Of a stretch of 64,000 nucleotides of DNA, positions 53,396 to 61,756 are shown piece by piece. Source of the DNA: an uncultured Roseburia sp. (GTDB taxonomy: Bacteria > Bacillota > Clostridia > Lachnospirales > Lachnospiraceae); the NCBI GenBank assembly GCA_945787015.1, contig CALZGM010000007.1, positions 1 to 64,000 on the forward strand, in the 5' to 3' direction. The notes below the pieces were generated by a model. That model was given only the letters and a program-made list of their open reading frames with translations. It did no database searches and was not told the DNA's origin. How positions within the stretch are numbered: position 1 is the stretch's first letter; every line of letters starts with the position of its first letter. A program made the position numbers and the translations under genes.

Positions 53396-54472
53396 TCATT
53401 TTATAGCTAGCGAAAAATCTCTTCTGATAATCTCTGTATAATCAGTATTCCTTTTTTCCCCTGTATATCCAGCTAGGTATAAAATTTCATATGCAAAATC
53501 ACTATGCGCAAAATAATCCCATATCTTTATACCATACTTTCTAAATGTAAAATCATACATAATAAAATCTTGCCAAACCTCATTGACAAGTTTATTTTTA
53601 ATTAATGCCTGCTTTTCAATCAATGTACCATTAATAAATCCACATAATAAATCTGCCGCTTGAATAAATAAATTTTCTTCAGACTTACACTGTTCAACAA
53701 ATTTAACATTTTGAATTATGGATTCTCTATTAAGGATCTTTCCTATTTCTTCAAAGACATTTTGATATCCCCAAAGTTCATCTACATAAAAATTTACTTT
53801 TTCACCTATTATTCTTGCATACATATCAACATTCAATAGTCGTTCAAATAATATAGGCTCAACTAATGTTAACCATCTCTTTTCCGTTCCATTCCTTGAA
53901 ACAGCCTCAAATTCTTTTATCATTTCTTGCAAATTTAAATCAGATAATTCTTCTATAGATTTCTGTACATCAAAAAGACTATACTTTTTAAAATGATTTG
54001 AAAGAATGTCCCTAATGTTTTGCATTGCTCCCAATTCTATTGTTCCATCATGTATTATTTTGCTAAATTCCTTCAAAAGATTTTCATTTTGTGAAACACT
54101 GTCCGCCAATGCTTTTTTTAATTCCGTCTTATATGTCAAATAGCCATTAACATTAGGGTTATACATATGATCGAAAAAAGTTTCAATTACTTTTGCAGCT
54201 ATCATATACTTTTTGTCAGCTATTCCAAATACTGGAATTGCTCCCATTTCAAACATCATGTCTAATAGTTCTTTTATTTGTCTATACTTAATCCCTTTTT
54301 TTGCTTTAAGTTCTTTCGCCTTTGAATTCTGAAAAATATTTTCTATTCTTTTACATATTTCATATTCACTGTCCTTCTTTATCAACCATCCGCCATATAT
54401 GAAATATGGTTGCCTGTCATCCAAATAATTTGTTCCTGTGTTGCCACTCTCATCAAAATAAAGTTCCAACAT
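53396..54472 (-). CDS. DUF3800 domain-containing protein
   Basis: About 358 residues from the ATG after AAAGGAATAGGTAGG. The opening MLELYFDESGNTG is the DUF3800 hallmark. YARIIGEKVNFYVDELWGYQNVFEEI and FIQAADLLCGFIN lie later, the latter typical of the family's conserved C-terminal aspartate motif. DUF3800 is suspected to be an RNase H-like nuclease and is frequent in defence and mobile regions. Co-directional with UPF0489, 21 bp away. Confidence 0.8.
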   Translation of the reverse strand: MLELYFDESGNTGTNYLDDRQPYFIYGGWLIKKDSEYEICKRIENIFQNSKAKELKAKKGIKYRQIKELLDMMFEMGAIPVFGIADKKYMIAAKVIETFFDHMYNPNVNGYLTYKTELKKALADSVSQNENLLKEFSKIIHDGTIELGAMQNIRDILSNHFKKYSLFDVQKSIEELSDLNLQEMIKEFEAVSRNGTEKRWLTLVEPILFERLLNVDMYARIIGEKVNFYVDELWGYQNVFEEIGKILNRESIIQNVKFVEQCKSEENLFIQAADLLCGFINGTLIEKQALIKNKLVNEVWQDFIMYDFTFRKYGIKIWDYFAHSDFAYEILYLAGYTGEKRNTDYTEIIRRDFSLAIK

Positions 54473-54505
54473 CCTACCTATTCCTTTCAACTTATGATTA
54501 TTTAG

Positions 54506-54967
54506 TCAAACATATTCACAAATAACATCATATAGTTCTTGGCGACTCATTAAATTACGATATTGTATATTATCTATTCTGCAATCTCCACAATCTTCTC
54601 GCAGTTCTTCATCAAATGCATTATAGAATTTATTATATGTTCCCACATACACAGGCTCTTCAAATCTCAATGGCTCCGGGTACCATTTAAACTGATCTCC
54701 GGTAATGTCTAGTACAATATCATCTTCAACAACTAACCATGTGTGCGGTGGATTTTCCAATTCTAAATCATAAAAAGTTGCACTCACATAAGTTATCTTT
54801 TTCCGATAACCATTATCATACAAAAATTTTGCAAGCAACTCTGAAGTAATACCACAACAGCCACTTGGAAAATTTCTAAACCTTTGATCTCTGTCAAATC
54901 GCCCCTCTCTTTTCGCTTCATCTATTGCCAAACGAAACTTTACTACTAATTCATCTATCTCATGCAT
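54506..54967 (-). CDS. Papain/transglutaminase-like hypothetical protein
   Basis: A 153-residue protein with a Cys-His-Asp order: FPSGCCGITSELLAKFL, then PPHTWLVVEDDIVLDITGDQF. This pattern fits a papain-like or transglutaminase-like fold; a specific family is not recognised. It has a strong TTTAGGAGGAATTGGC ribosome site. It is part of the cargo block. It could be a protease or a deamidase effector; the evidence does not decide. Confidence 0.5.
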   Translation of the reverse strand: MHEIDELVVKFRLAIDEAKREGRFDRDQRFRNFPSGCCGITSELLAKFLYDNGYRKKITYVSATFYDLELENPPHTWLVVEDDIVLDITGDQFKWYPEPLRFEEPVYVGTYNKFYNAFDEELREDCGDCRIDNIQYRNLMSRQELYDVICEYV

Positions 54968-55006
54968 GCCAATTCCTCCTAAATAAAATTATTGCTCTTC
55001 TTATAC

Positions 55007-55249
55007 TTACTGAAAGAAAGCATTAAAATCGTACTTGAATATATCCGTCAGTACAATGAGTATTTCGACAGTAGGGTTAGTATATTTCCGTTCAATTTTA
55101 CTAAGGATACTAGTGCTGATTATTACACCTTCCAACTGAAGTCTTGTTACCTCATCTACATTCCGTAAAGGGTTTTTCATGCGTAAACGCTCTATGTTTT
55201 TACCTACAATAGGTGTTTTACTTTGATTGATTTTTTCAACTTTTCCCAT
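55007..55249 (-). CDS. Small XRE-like helix-turn-helix protein
   Basis: About 80 residues: VGKNIERLRMKNPLRNVDEVTRLQLEGVIISTSILSKIERKYTNPTVEILIVLTDIF. This fits an XRE HTH with an unusual second helix. The likely ATG is two codons inside the frame, with a weak ribosome site. It follows the membrane-protein gene closely and may regulate the cargo block. Confidence 0.7.
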   Translation of the reverse strand: MGKVEKINQSKTPIVGKNIERLRMKNPLRNVDEVTRLQLEGVIISTSILSKIERKYTNPTVEILIVLTDIFKYDFNAFFQ

Positions 55250-55255
55250 AATCAA

Positions 55256-55903
55256 TTAATAGAATCTTTTCTCATGTTCTCCGCATGCTAATGTAATTAT
55301 ATTTCTTGCAATGGAATTCAAACCAAACAAAGCAGTTTCTTGATAAATTACAAAGAATAGAATTCCTAATCCTTGTATATCATTTATCTCTCCATAGATT
55401 GATATCACAAAAGCTTCTGCACACAAAAAGTAAATCTCAAATAAATCTGTTTTTTTCTCTATAGTAATAATTTGAAAATAATATACAAGACTTGCTAGAG
55501 TACAAGTAAGGATAATTCCCCAAATAGTCCCCATTAATGTCTGAAAAGATAATAATGTAACTAAAATGTTTTTTAAAATAGGAAGAATGTTTTCTAGAGC
55601 ACCTCCTGATTCTTCCGCATCTTGTGCAACACCATATATACCTAATGCTATTGTTAGTAAGAGTGTCATCATCGTCAAATTTTCATTAAATCCTGTTGTA
55701 TGCAAGGCGTTCCACGAAATTGTCAATCCAAAAATAATTCCTATTTCTTTAATAACTTCTTTGCGGCGCATTTCGCTATCCCAAATTTTGTATTTCAATG
55801 ACTCAATTCTGTAAAGATAACCTGCACCTGCTGGCAACCAATACCACCATACACTCATAAACCAATTCAGCCCATCTGCAAGTAATTGCTCCACCAGATT
55901 CAT
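55256..55903 (-). CDS. Polytopic membrane protein, unknown family
   Basis: About 215 residues from the ATG after GAGAGGGGAAACTTT; a longer frame to 55975 would overlap the RHH gene. Five to six hydrophobic segments are visible, among them WWYWLPAGAGYLY, MMTLLLTIALGIYG, LLSFQTLMGTIWGIILTCTL and GLGILFFVIYQETALFG. No motif is recognised. Small membrane proteins beside nuclease-like genes are often effectors of defence modules, which is a possibility here. Confidence 0.6.
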   Translation of the reverse strand: MNLVEQLLADGLNWFMSVWWYWLPAGAGYLYRIESLKYKIWDSEMRRKEVIKEIGIIFGLTISWNALHTTGFNENLTMMTLLLTIALGIYGVAQDAEESGGALENILPILKNILVTLLSFQTLMGTIWGIILTCTLASLVYYFQIITIEKKTDLFEIYFLCAEAFVISIYGEINDIQGLGILFFVIYQETALFGLNSIARNIITLACGEHEKRFY

Positions 55904-55940
55904 AAAGTTTCCCCTCTCAATAAGTTTGGAATATATATCG

Positions 55941-56348
55941 TCATTTCTCATTTTGGTAATAATAGGCGTCTTCAAAACTTATTGTACCGTTGGTTCTTTT
56001 TACTTCTTCCATACACCTTACTTGTAATTTTCTTAGGGATTCCTCATCTATTGCATGACTGTACGCAATTACATGAGATAGCTTAGATGTTTCCACCGCC
56101 AGTTTATACATCGCACGAGCCATTCGGTTCTCACTGTCCTTAACAGTAGAATGCATTACTGAGGAGATAGTGGAAAGCATATAGTTTTCGATTTTCTCGG
56201 ATGTCAGATACCCAATGTAAAATTTTAGTGCCTGATTCAGAAACTCATTCCTTGATTTCACATCTGCCTGTTCCAGTAATCCATCCACCTGTTCTAGCAA
56301 TTCCTCCTCAATATAAAATCCCTTCCTTACTTTTCCTTCGCTTGCCAC
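55941..56348 (-). CDS. Ribbon-helix-helix protein, likely relaxosome accessory
   Basis: About 135 residues. KVRKGFYIEEELLEQVDGLLEQADVKSRNEFLNQALKFYIGYL is an RHH-type DNA-binding domain, followed by a helical tail. A GTG at 56348 lies six bases after AAGGAGG and is a better start than TTG at 56369 or ATG at 56354. Such proteins bind oriT next to the relaxase. Repeated GGCATAACTT sites lie directly upstream and could be its binding sites. Confidence 0.68.
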   Translation of the reverse strand: MASEGKVRKGFYIEEELLEQVDGLLEQADVKSRNEFLNQALKFYIGYLTSEKIENYMLSTISSVMHSTVKDSENRMARAMYKLAVETSKLSHVIAYSHAIDEESLRKLQVRCMEEVKRTNGTISFEDAYYYQNEK

Positions 56349-56369
56349 TCTCATCCTCCTTCTCACCAA

Positions 56370-56836
56370 CCTGAATCATTTTTTCGAAAGGCATAACTTT
56401 AACTTCCTTCAACGCCTTTCAATTCTTGAAAACACTAAAATTAGGCATAACTTCTTCCAAATCTTCAAAAAAGTTATGCCATATCACAAATCTCCCAACG
56501 GCTCTGCCGGTGGGTGTTTGACGGGTTAGACCGCCCTAAAGCGGCATAACCCCTTTAACCTGCACTATTTTCGACCCTAGTTTTCAAGCCCTCATTTTCC
56601 CCGGATACCCGGCTTACAGACTTCCATGTCCTCTGCCATCTCCGGCTGTTTCAGTTATTTTTCTTCAAATCGGCTCAAACAGGGCAGAATAGGTGCTGGC
56701 CTGTCACCTTATCCACTTTTTCCAAACAAAGGCACAAATCGGCTCACGAACGGTCACGCGGGGTAAAATGCCCCGAACCTTCTCCTGTGGATATAGTTCT
56801 CATTGCTGATCCCTAAAACGTGATGATTCAAAAATC
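56370..56836. other. Candidate oriT region with iterated repeats and hairpins
   Basis: A gene-free stretch richer in G+C than its surroundings. GGCATAACTT occurs at 56390-56399 and 56444-56453, its reverse complement AAGTTATGCC at 56471-56480 (so a perfect 10-bp inverted repeat with 17-nt spacer), and GGCATAAC again at 56542. CGGGG (56759-56763) and CCCCG (56771-56775) form a second small hairpin. Placement beside an RHH gene in the transfer region suggests the origin of transfer; the nick site is not identified. Confidence 0.45.
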
Positions 56837-57088
56837 CTATTCCACGGAGACCGTTCCTGAATTACTGCCGCCCCTTATCGCAGGCTTGTTTGCCTTGCGG
56901 ATAGCAGGCGGTACATCTCCCCGGCTCTCAATGTATTCCCTGACTGCCTGCGGAACATATTTCTCATACAGTTTTCCCAAAACATCATTCAGTTCCGCTT
57001 CAAAATCTGCGTCTTTCTTCTCCATGTACTGCTTAATTGCATTCAATTTTTCCTCATCATATTTGATTGTTACCACTGCCTGTTTCAT
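56837..57088 (-). CDS. DUF6103-like small protein
   Basis: An 83-residue protein: KQAVVTIKYDEEKLNAIKQYMEKKDADFEAELNDVLGKLYEKYVPQAVREYIE. It has the same plan as the protein at 58362-58730 (a beta strand, then helices ending YEK-VP-VR--IE). This family is common in Firmicute conjugative elements and has no known function. GGAGGTAGAAAAC precedes the ATG. Confidence 0.75.
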   Translation of the reverse strand: MKQAVVTIKYDEEKLNAIKQYMEKKDADFEAELNDVLGKLYEKYVPQAVREYIESRGDVPPAIRKANKPAIRGGSNSGTVSVE

Positions 57089-57162
57089 GTTTTCTACCTC
57101 CAGCTTTTAAATATTTTTTGCATTTTTCTTGGAAAAAGAACCAATAAACCTCCGTCTGTGTA

Positions 57163-58347
57163 TTACATTCCCTGCACCATACCACCTGTCTGTTCCTGAT
57201 TCTGAGCATTCAGATAGCTGATCCATGCCTCTTTTTCTACGCCGAACAGTCCGTCATGTTTCTGAATTCCTTCCTTGCTTTCCAGCATACTTTCAGCACC
57301 ACTGGTATCCAGTTTATAAATTTGCAATTCCGTATCCATCAGCTCCAACGCTCTCTCTTTGGTAAGCGGTAACATGCCATCCCATTTATATCCGTACTCA
57401 TGCATTTCTTCCAGACTTACTTTATCCGGCAAGATATACTCTTCCTGATGGGCAGCCATTACACGAGATAGTGTCTGTGTTTCCCGGTCGTATTGATATA
57501 CTTCATCGGACAAAATCTCTGTGGGATGAAGCTGTGTACGATTTACCTCCCGTACCATTTCTTTTAATGATTCAAAATCCATGTCATCCATCTTTTTTAA
57601 TAAAATAGTCTCATGTATTGAAGATGGAATAATTACAATGTCTGAGTTCAATCTGTCGGCTATTCTGCTCATCGTATCCTCATCAAATACATATGCAGCA
57701 CCATAATATTTCTCTTCGTTACTCAAAACATACATCTCCACAAGGCTTTCTTGTTCTGGAATTTCATCAAAGCCTAGTTCCCCCAAAATATCATTCATGG
57801 AAGAAAAAACAGGTCTGCGATAGTGGTGCATGTTGCTCCATGCCACTTCTTTTAGTGTCCTTTCATCGATTCCCCATAAATCTAGATGGGCATTATTGAT
57901 TAAGACACTTCCCTTCTCCCCATTAGAAAGTTCTACAGAAACCCTGTAAAGAAGTGCCAAATCTTCTCTTATTTCGTGCGGTACATTCTCTAACAAATCC
58001 CTATTCATTTCTGCATTCTGTGCCACAACAAAAATTCCATCCTTGACTCTATCGTACTGAAATCTATCTGCTGGGAACTCGCCTACTTGCTCCATACTTT
58101 TCATATATGTATCAGCAATACTTTGTAAAATATTTTCCAATTTTTCACCGTTTTCATATTTATGATAATATGGCTCAAGATAAATAACCGGCACTATGTT
58201 TTTTTCTCCCTTAATTGATAAGGCATCCCAAAACACGTTATTATTCTTTCTTTGTTCTACAATGTCAACTTCATAATTCTCGTACTCAGTTGGCAAAAAA
58301 CTTTTTACATTATCTGTGATGTACTTTTTAAAACTCTCATATTGCAT
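57163..58347 (-). CDS. DUF5688-family protein
   Basis: A 394-residue protein with NVFWDALSIKGEKNIVPVIYLEPYYHKYENG, then FPADRFQYDRVKDGIFVVAQNAEMNRDLLENVPH and SNEEKYYGAAYVFDEDTMSRIADRL. It matches my memory of DUF5688, a family typical of gut Clostridia mobile elements. Its activity is unknown. GGAGGAATTTGATTT precedes the ATG. Confidence 0.7.
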   Translation of the reverse strand: MQYESFKKYITDNVKSFLPTEYENYEVDIVEQRKNNNVFWDALSIKGEKNIVPVIYLEPYYHKYENGEKLENILQSIADTYMKSMEQVGEFPADRFQYDRVKDGIFVVAQNAEMNRDLLENVPHEIREDLALLYRVSVELSNGEKGSVLINNAHLDLWGIDERTLKEVAWSNMHHYRRPVFSSMNDILGELGFDEIPEQESLVEMYVLSNEEKYYGAAYVFDEDTMSRIADRLNSDIVIIPSSIHETILLKKMDDMDFESLKEMVREVNRTQLHPTEILSDEVYQYDRETQTLSRVMAAHQEEYILPDKVSLEEMHEYGYKWDGMLPLTKERALELMDTELQIYKLDTSGAESMLESKEGIQKHDGLFGVEKEAWISYLNAQNQEQTGGMVQGM

Positions 58348-58361
58348 AAATCAAATTCCTC

Positions 58362-58730
58362 CTACATTCCCATGCTCATGGTATTTTCAGATGCTACTTC
58401 CTCTTCCAGACCGGACTGTACATCCTCCTGCATTGTCTGCGCAGTCTCCGTCTGTTCCTGTACAGTCTGTCTCGCACTCTGTCTGCCGCTTCTCCTCCCG
58501 GGTTCTCTTGCCGGCCTCTGTCCTCTCTGTCCCTGCACACTTTCCTCCTCCGCACCGGGTATTCTGCTCTCCACAAATTTTCTGACCTGTGCCGGAACAC
58601 TTTTCTCATAGGTCTTATCCAAATGCGCTTTCAGCACATCCTCTACCTTCTCGTTCTGCTCCCCAAGGAAAAAGGCCAGTGCCTCCATTTTCTCCTCCGG
58701 GAATGTGATTTTGATTTCCTTATCAGCCAT
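58362..58730 (-). CDS. DUF6103-like protein with low-complexity tail
   Basis: About 122 residues from the ATG after GAGAGGAGGAAGAAA (a TTG at 58781 gives a longer frame without support). The first 60 residues (KEIKITFPEEKMEALAFFLGEQNEKVEDVLKAHLDKTYEKSVPAQVRKFVE) are homologous to the gene at 56837. The remainder is rich in Arg, Gln and Gly (GQRGQRPAREPGRRSGRQSARQ), probably disordered and nucleic-acid binding. Confidence 0.75.
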   Translation of the reverse strand: MADKEIKITFPEEKMEALAFFLGEQNEKVEDVLKAHLDKTYEKSVPAQVRKFVESRIPGAEEESVQGQRGQRPAREPGRRSGRQSARQTVQEQTETAQTMQEDVQSGLEEEVASENTMSMGM

Positions 58731-58743
58731 TTTCTTCCTCCTC

Positions 58744-59103
58744 TCATGCCATCTGCTGGCAGTTTTTTTCTTCCTGATCAATCATTTCTTCTGCACAATC
58801 CATGCTGTTCTCCTGTGTGATTAAGGCAGAAACCGATGGTACGAAAGAGGAATATCTTGCATAAGATGAGCCTTCGCTTTCTACCAGAACTCCGTCATCC
58901 ATACCTTCACCGGTTACCAAGAGACAGTGCCATACACCATCCTTTTCGCACATCAAATCCACATTATCTCTGATAAAGTCATAATCATGCAGCAGATTCC
59001 GGGTAAAAGCCTCATACTCTTTTGCCGGAAGAGTAATCACCTTTTCCACACAGAATTCATTTGCCTTGACTTCTGGCTCTTTTCTAAAAAATACCGCTTT
59101 CAT
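58744..59103 (-). CDS. DUF6329-like small protein
   Basis: A 119-residue protein: ANEFCVEKVITLPAKEYEAFTRNLLHDYDFIRDNVDLMCEKDGVWHCLLVTGEGMDDGVLVESEG. It reads as the DUF6329 family, known only from conjugative elements. AAAAGGAGGATAC precedes the ATG. Function unknown. Confidence 0.7.
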   Translation of the reverse strand: MKAVFFRKEPEVKANEFCVEKVITLPAKEYEAFTRNLLHDYDFIRDNVDLMCEKDGVWHCLLVTGEGMDDGVLVESEGSSYARYSSFVPSVSALITQENSMDCAEEMIDQEEKNCQQMA

Positions 59104-59148
59104 GTATCCTCCTTTTCAAAAGCAAAACAGATGCCTCCGGCATCAAAA

Positions 59149-60234
59149 TTACTGTGGTCTGCCGTAAAGCACCTGCTTATCGTTATCAAACAGATTTCGG
59201 TATACTACCTGCCCTCTGGAATAAGAGGCATCCACCACCATTCCATCTCCGGTATAAATGCCTACATGGGTGATATTCATGAACCTCCCATTGGGCTTGT
59301 GGCTCCAGAACACAAGATCACCGGGCTGTAAATTCTCTTTCGATATGGTCAGATTATGTTCTACCATGTACCTGCCCTGCTCTGCTGCTGTCCCCGGCAG
59401 GGTGATACCTACTTTTCTGTAACACCACATGGTCAGATAACTGCAATCCACATAGTTTCCCTGTCCTCGATATGTCTGGGAATAGGGATGCCCTAGCCTT
59501 GCCATGGCAAGTTCTACTACTTTCCCGCCCACCTCACTGGCTGGCAGGTCATAATAAGTAACATCCTCTGCCACGCACCAGTTGCTCCAGTCGGAAAAGT
59601 CATCTCCTTCCTGTGGTGCTGCCGTACCATATTTTGCCAGATGCCACACGTTCACAGCATTGGACTGCTGTTCATAGGTTGCTTCCTTTCCATAGTCCGT
59701 CTTCAGCTTTTCGAATATCTCTACCTTGTCTGTGACTGCCACAGCCACCGTGTAGGTTTCCTCCGTAGTGGTTCCGTCCTCATGCTCTACTATTCGGGTT
59801 CTCTCTTCATAATTCACAAAACACTCTGCAAATTTTTGATAATCGTCACTATCCAGCCGGACCCGATCGGCGCCGAAATACAGAGAGAAAAACACTGCCT
59901 TGACCAGATCACGGTCAGGCGCTTCCCCCTCTGCCATCGTTTCAATCTCATCCAGAACCGTATCCAGCTCTGCGAAGCTTTCCTGCATCTGTCCGATATA
60001 TTCCTGATACTCAGGCGGCATACTGGACGAAAATTCCCCGTTCTCAAAGGCTGCCTGGACTGCCGACTTGTTATGGTCTGCTCCCCCTGATGCAATGCTC
60101 AGGATGCATACCACAATCAAAATGAACGGAAGGCACAAAGCTGCCACTACCGATGCAATCCCTGTCCAGACTTTCTTATTGGTACCGACAGTAATGGCTG
60201 CCTTTGCAATCATTGCAGCGGTTGTTGGGTCCAT
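59149..60234 (-). CDS. Membrane-anchored NlpC/P60 cell-wall hydrolase
   Basis: A 361-residue protein. A membrane helix at about 22-48 (ASVVAALCLPFILIVVCILSIASGG) is followed by a helical spacer. The C-terminal NlpC/P60 domain has the catalytic cysteine in GNYVDCSYLTMWCYRKVG and the histidine in ITHVGIYTGDGMVV. It opens the peptidoglycan for the secretion channel, like the Tn916 Orf14 type. GGAGGAGAATGC precedes the ATG, which overlaps the previous gene's end. Confidence 0.9.
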   Translation of the reverse strand: MDPTTAAMIAKAAITVGTNKKVWTGIASVVAALCLPFILIVVCILSIASGGADHNKSAVQAAFENGEFSSSMPPEYQEYIGQMQESFAELDTVLDEIETMAEGEAPDRDLVKAVFFSLYFGADRVRLDSDDYQKFAECFVNYEERTRIVEHEDGTTTEETYTVAVAVTDKVEIFEKLKTDYGKEATYEQQSNAVNVWHLAKYGTAAPQEGDDFSDWSNWCVAEDVTYYDLPASEVGGKVVELAMARLGHPYSQTYRGQGNYVDCSYLTMWCYRKVGITLPGTAAEQGRYMVEHNLTISKENLQPGDLVFWSHKPNGRFMNITHVGIYTGDGMVVDASYSRGQVVYRNLFDNDKQVLYGRPQ

Positions 60235-60716
60235 GCATTCTCCTCCATTCCTTCACACTCCATCTCCTGTTCCATAAGTTTCTTGCAGTGCGACACACTA
60301 TTTAGCAGACCGTTCAGGTCAAACCCTGCCTCCAGATAACCATTTACGATGGTTTCCAGATAATGGACAGACGGCTTTCCAATTTCATGTCCTTCATTCA
60401 TCGTATACGCCATGATGGATTCACACCCATCCTCCGTCTGTACCTCCAGATCAACCTTGCCGTAAAGTCTCGGATACCCCTCATAGATATCCAGATTTCT
60501 TTCATCCTCTGGGCCGATATCCCAGATTAGCACCGGAACACTGGCTCCTTTTTTCGGTTCCACCGTTGCCACTGCTGATTCCCTGCATCCTCTGAACAAC
60601 AGCTCATAGTCCTTGATTTCTCCCTTGCCGACCACCTTTGCAGTCGGGCATCTTCTTGCCATCTGCGCCAGATTCAGATTGGAGCCATAGGCAATATATT
60701 TTTTCCTTTTCTGCAT
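60210..60716 (-). CDS. Gamma-glutamylcyclotransferase-like (AIG2/GGCT fold) protein
   Basis: A 168-residue protein opening KKYIAYGSNLNLAQMARRCPTAKVVGKG, the YGSNL-N motif of GGCT proteins, and LDIYEGYPRLYGKVDLEV with the expected acidic residue. It lies 12 bp after an amidoligase gene. Amidoligase/GGCT pairs are known in bacterial gene neighbourhoods, where one enzyme forms and the other releases gamma-glutamyl-type amides. Confidence 0.85.
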   Translation of the reverse strand: MQKRKKYIAYGSNLNLAQMARRCPTAKVVGKGEIKDYELLFRGCRESAVATVEPKKGASVPVLIWDIGPEDERNLDIYEGYPRLYGKVDLEVQTEDGCESIMAYTMNEGHEIGKPSVHYLETIVNGYLEAGFDLNGLLNSVSHCKKLMEQEMECEGMEENAWTQQPLQ

Positions 60717-60728
60717 TCTCTTTCCTCC

Positions 60729-61748
60729 TTACATTGTCATGTTCATTCCCTGCGACTCTTCTTCAGAGCCATCTTCTGCCTGTGTATTTTCTTCCGCCAC
60801 AGCCTGCTCAGCTTCCTCTTTTTCCTTCTTTGCCCTCATCCTCTCTTTCTGACGCTGTGCCTGTGCCGGGTCCTTCCATGCAATACCGCCTTCCAGATTC
60901 TCTAACAGAAATTTCCTCACAGTCTTGAACTCATCTCCAATCATGCCAAGGCGGAGGAGCCATGTACGGAAAGTATATTTTTCATTGGTGCTGGTTGTTT
61001 TGATCCGGCTGGCACAGGTCTGGTTCAGAGCCTGTGCAGAAATGGCAAGGCATAACTGGATGTATGCCTTTATCTTTCCTGCATGGGTAGTGGAATTGAA
61101 AAGCCGAAACTCAATGGTTCCTTTCTGGAATACGCTATGCAGGTTCAGACAGTGATACCGGCTCGAATGATAATGCCTGTGTCTGCCATCTGCACCCTTG
61201 TACCAGATTTTACTCACTTCCTCCAGAGTCTTTGGTTTCTTCCTGTTCAGTTCCTGTAAGAAATCCTCTTCCACCTTTTTACAATACCGATGCTCCCGCT
61301 CCACATTGACCTGCAATGCCTTATAGATCAAATCCTCCTTGCTGTACATGATGTTGGTGATGTTCCGTAGTGTTCTGGCATTATGGGGAGCTGCATTGAC
61401 ATGTACATGGATGCCGGTATTCTCTCCCGGAATGGCTCCGGCATGCCTTAGCTGCCTTACAAGTTCCTGAATGGTCGGGATGTCCGCATACTCACAAATC
61501 GGGGAAACAAATTCTACCTTGTACTCATCCCCAGCGGAGGAACCATCTTTTGTCGCCGCCACAATGCTGGCATCATACATCACTTTCCATTTCCTGCCCT
61601 GACTGTCCCGGACACTATACTCCTCGTAATACCCGCCGTCATATTGTGCCTCGCCTCCAAGGTACTTCGCCATGACCTCTGCCGCTTTCTTCCGGCTTAG
61701 TCCCGTCATTTCTATCTCAATCCCGTATTTCTGCTCCCGCATATCCAT
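60729..61748 (-). CDS. Amidoligase-family (COOH-NH2 ligase) protein
   Basis: A 339-residue protein: KYGIEIEMTGLSRKKAAEVMAKYLGG, VMYDASIVAA, YKVEFVSPICEY and ENTGIHVHVNA. These are the ATP- and metal-binding motifs of the glutamine synthetase-like amidoligase family. A charged C-terminal tail follows. In conjugative elements the likely target is a peptide or cell-wall component; this is an inference. GCAGGAGGAAG lies upstream of the ATG. Confidence 0.88.
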   Translation of the reverse strand: MDMREQKYGIEIEMTGLSRKKAAEVMAKYLGGEAQYDGGYYEEYSVRDSQGRKWKVMYDASIVAATKDGSSAGDEYKVEFVSPICEYADIPTIQELVRQLRHAGAIPGENTGIHVHVNAAPHNARTLRNITNIMYSKEDLIYKALQVNVEREHRYCKKVEEDFLQELNRKKPKTLEEVSKIWYKGADGRHRHYHSSRYHCLNLHSVFQKGTIEFRLFNSTTHAGKIKAYIQLCLAISAQALNQTCASRIKTTSTNEKYTFRTWLLRLGMIGDEFKTVRKFLLENLEGGIAWKDPAQAQRQKERMRAKKEKEEAEQAVAEENTQAEDGSEEESQGMNMTM

Positions 61749-61756
61749 TGTTTTAT

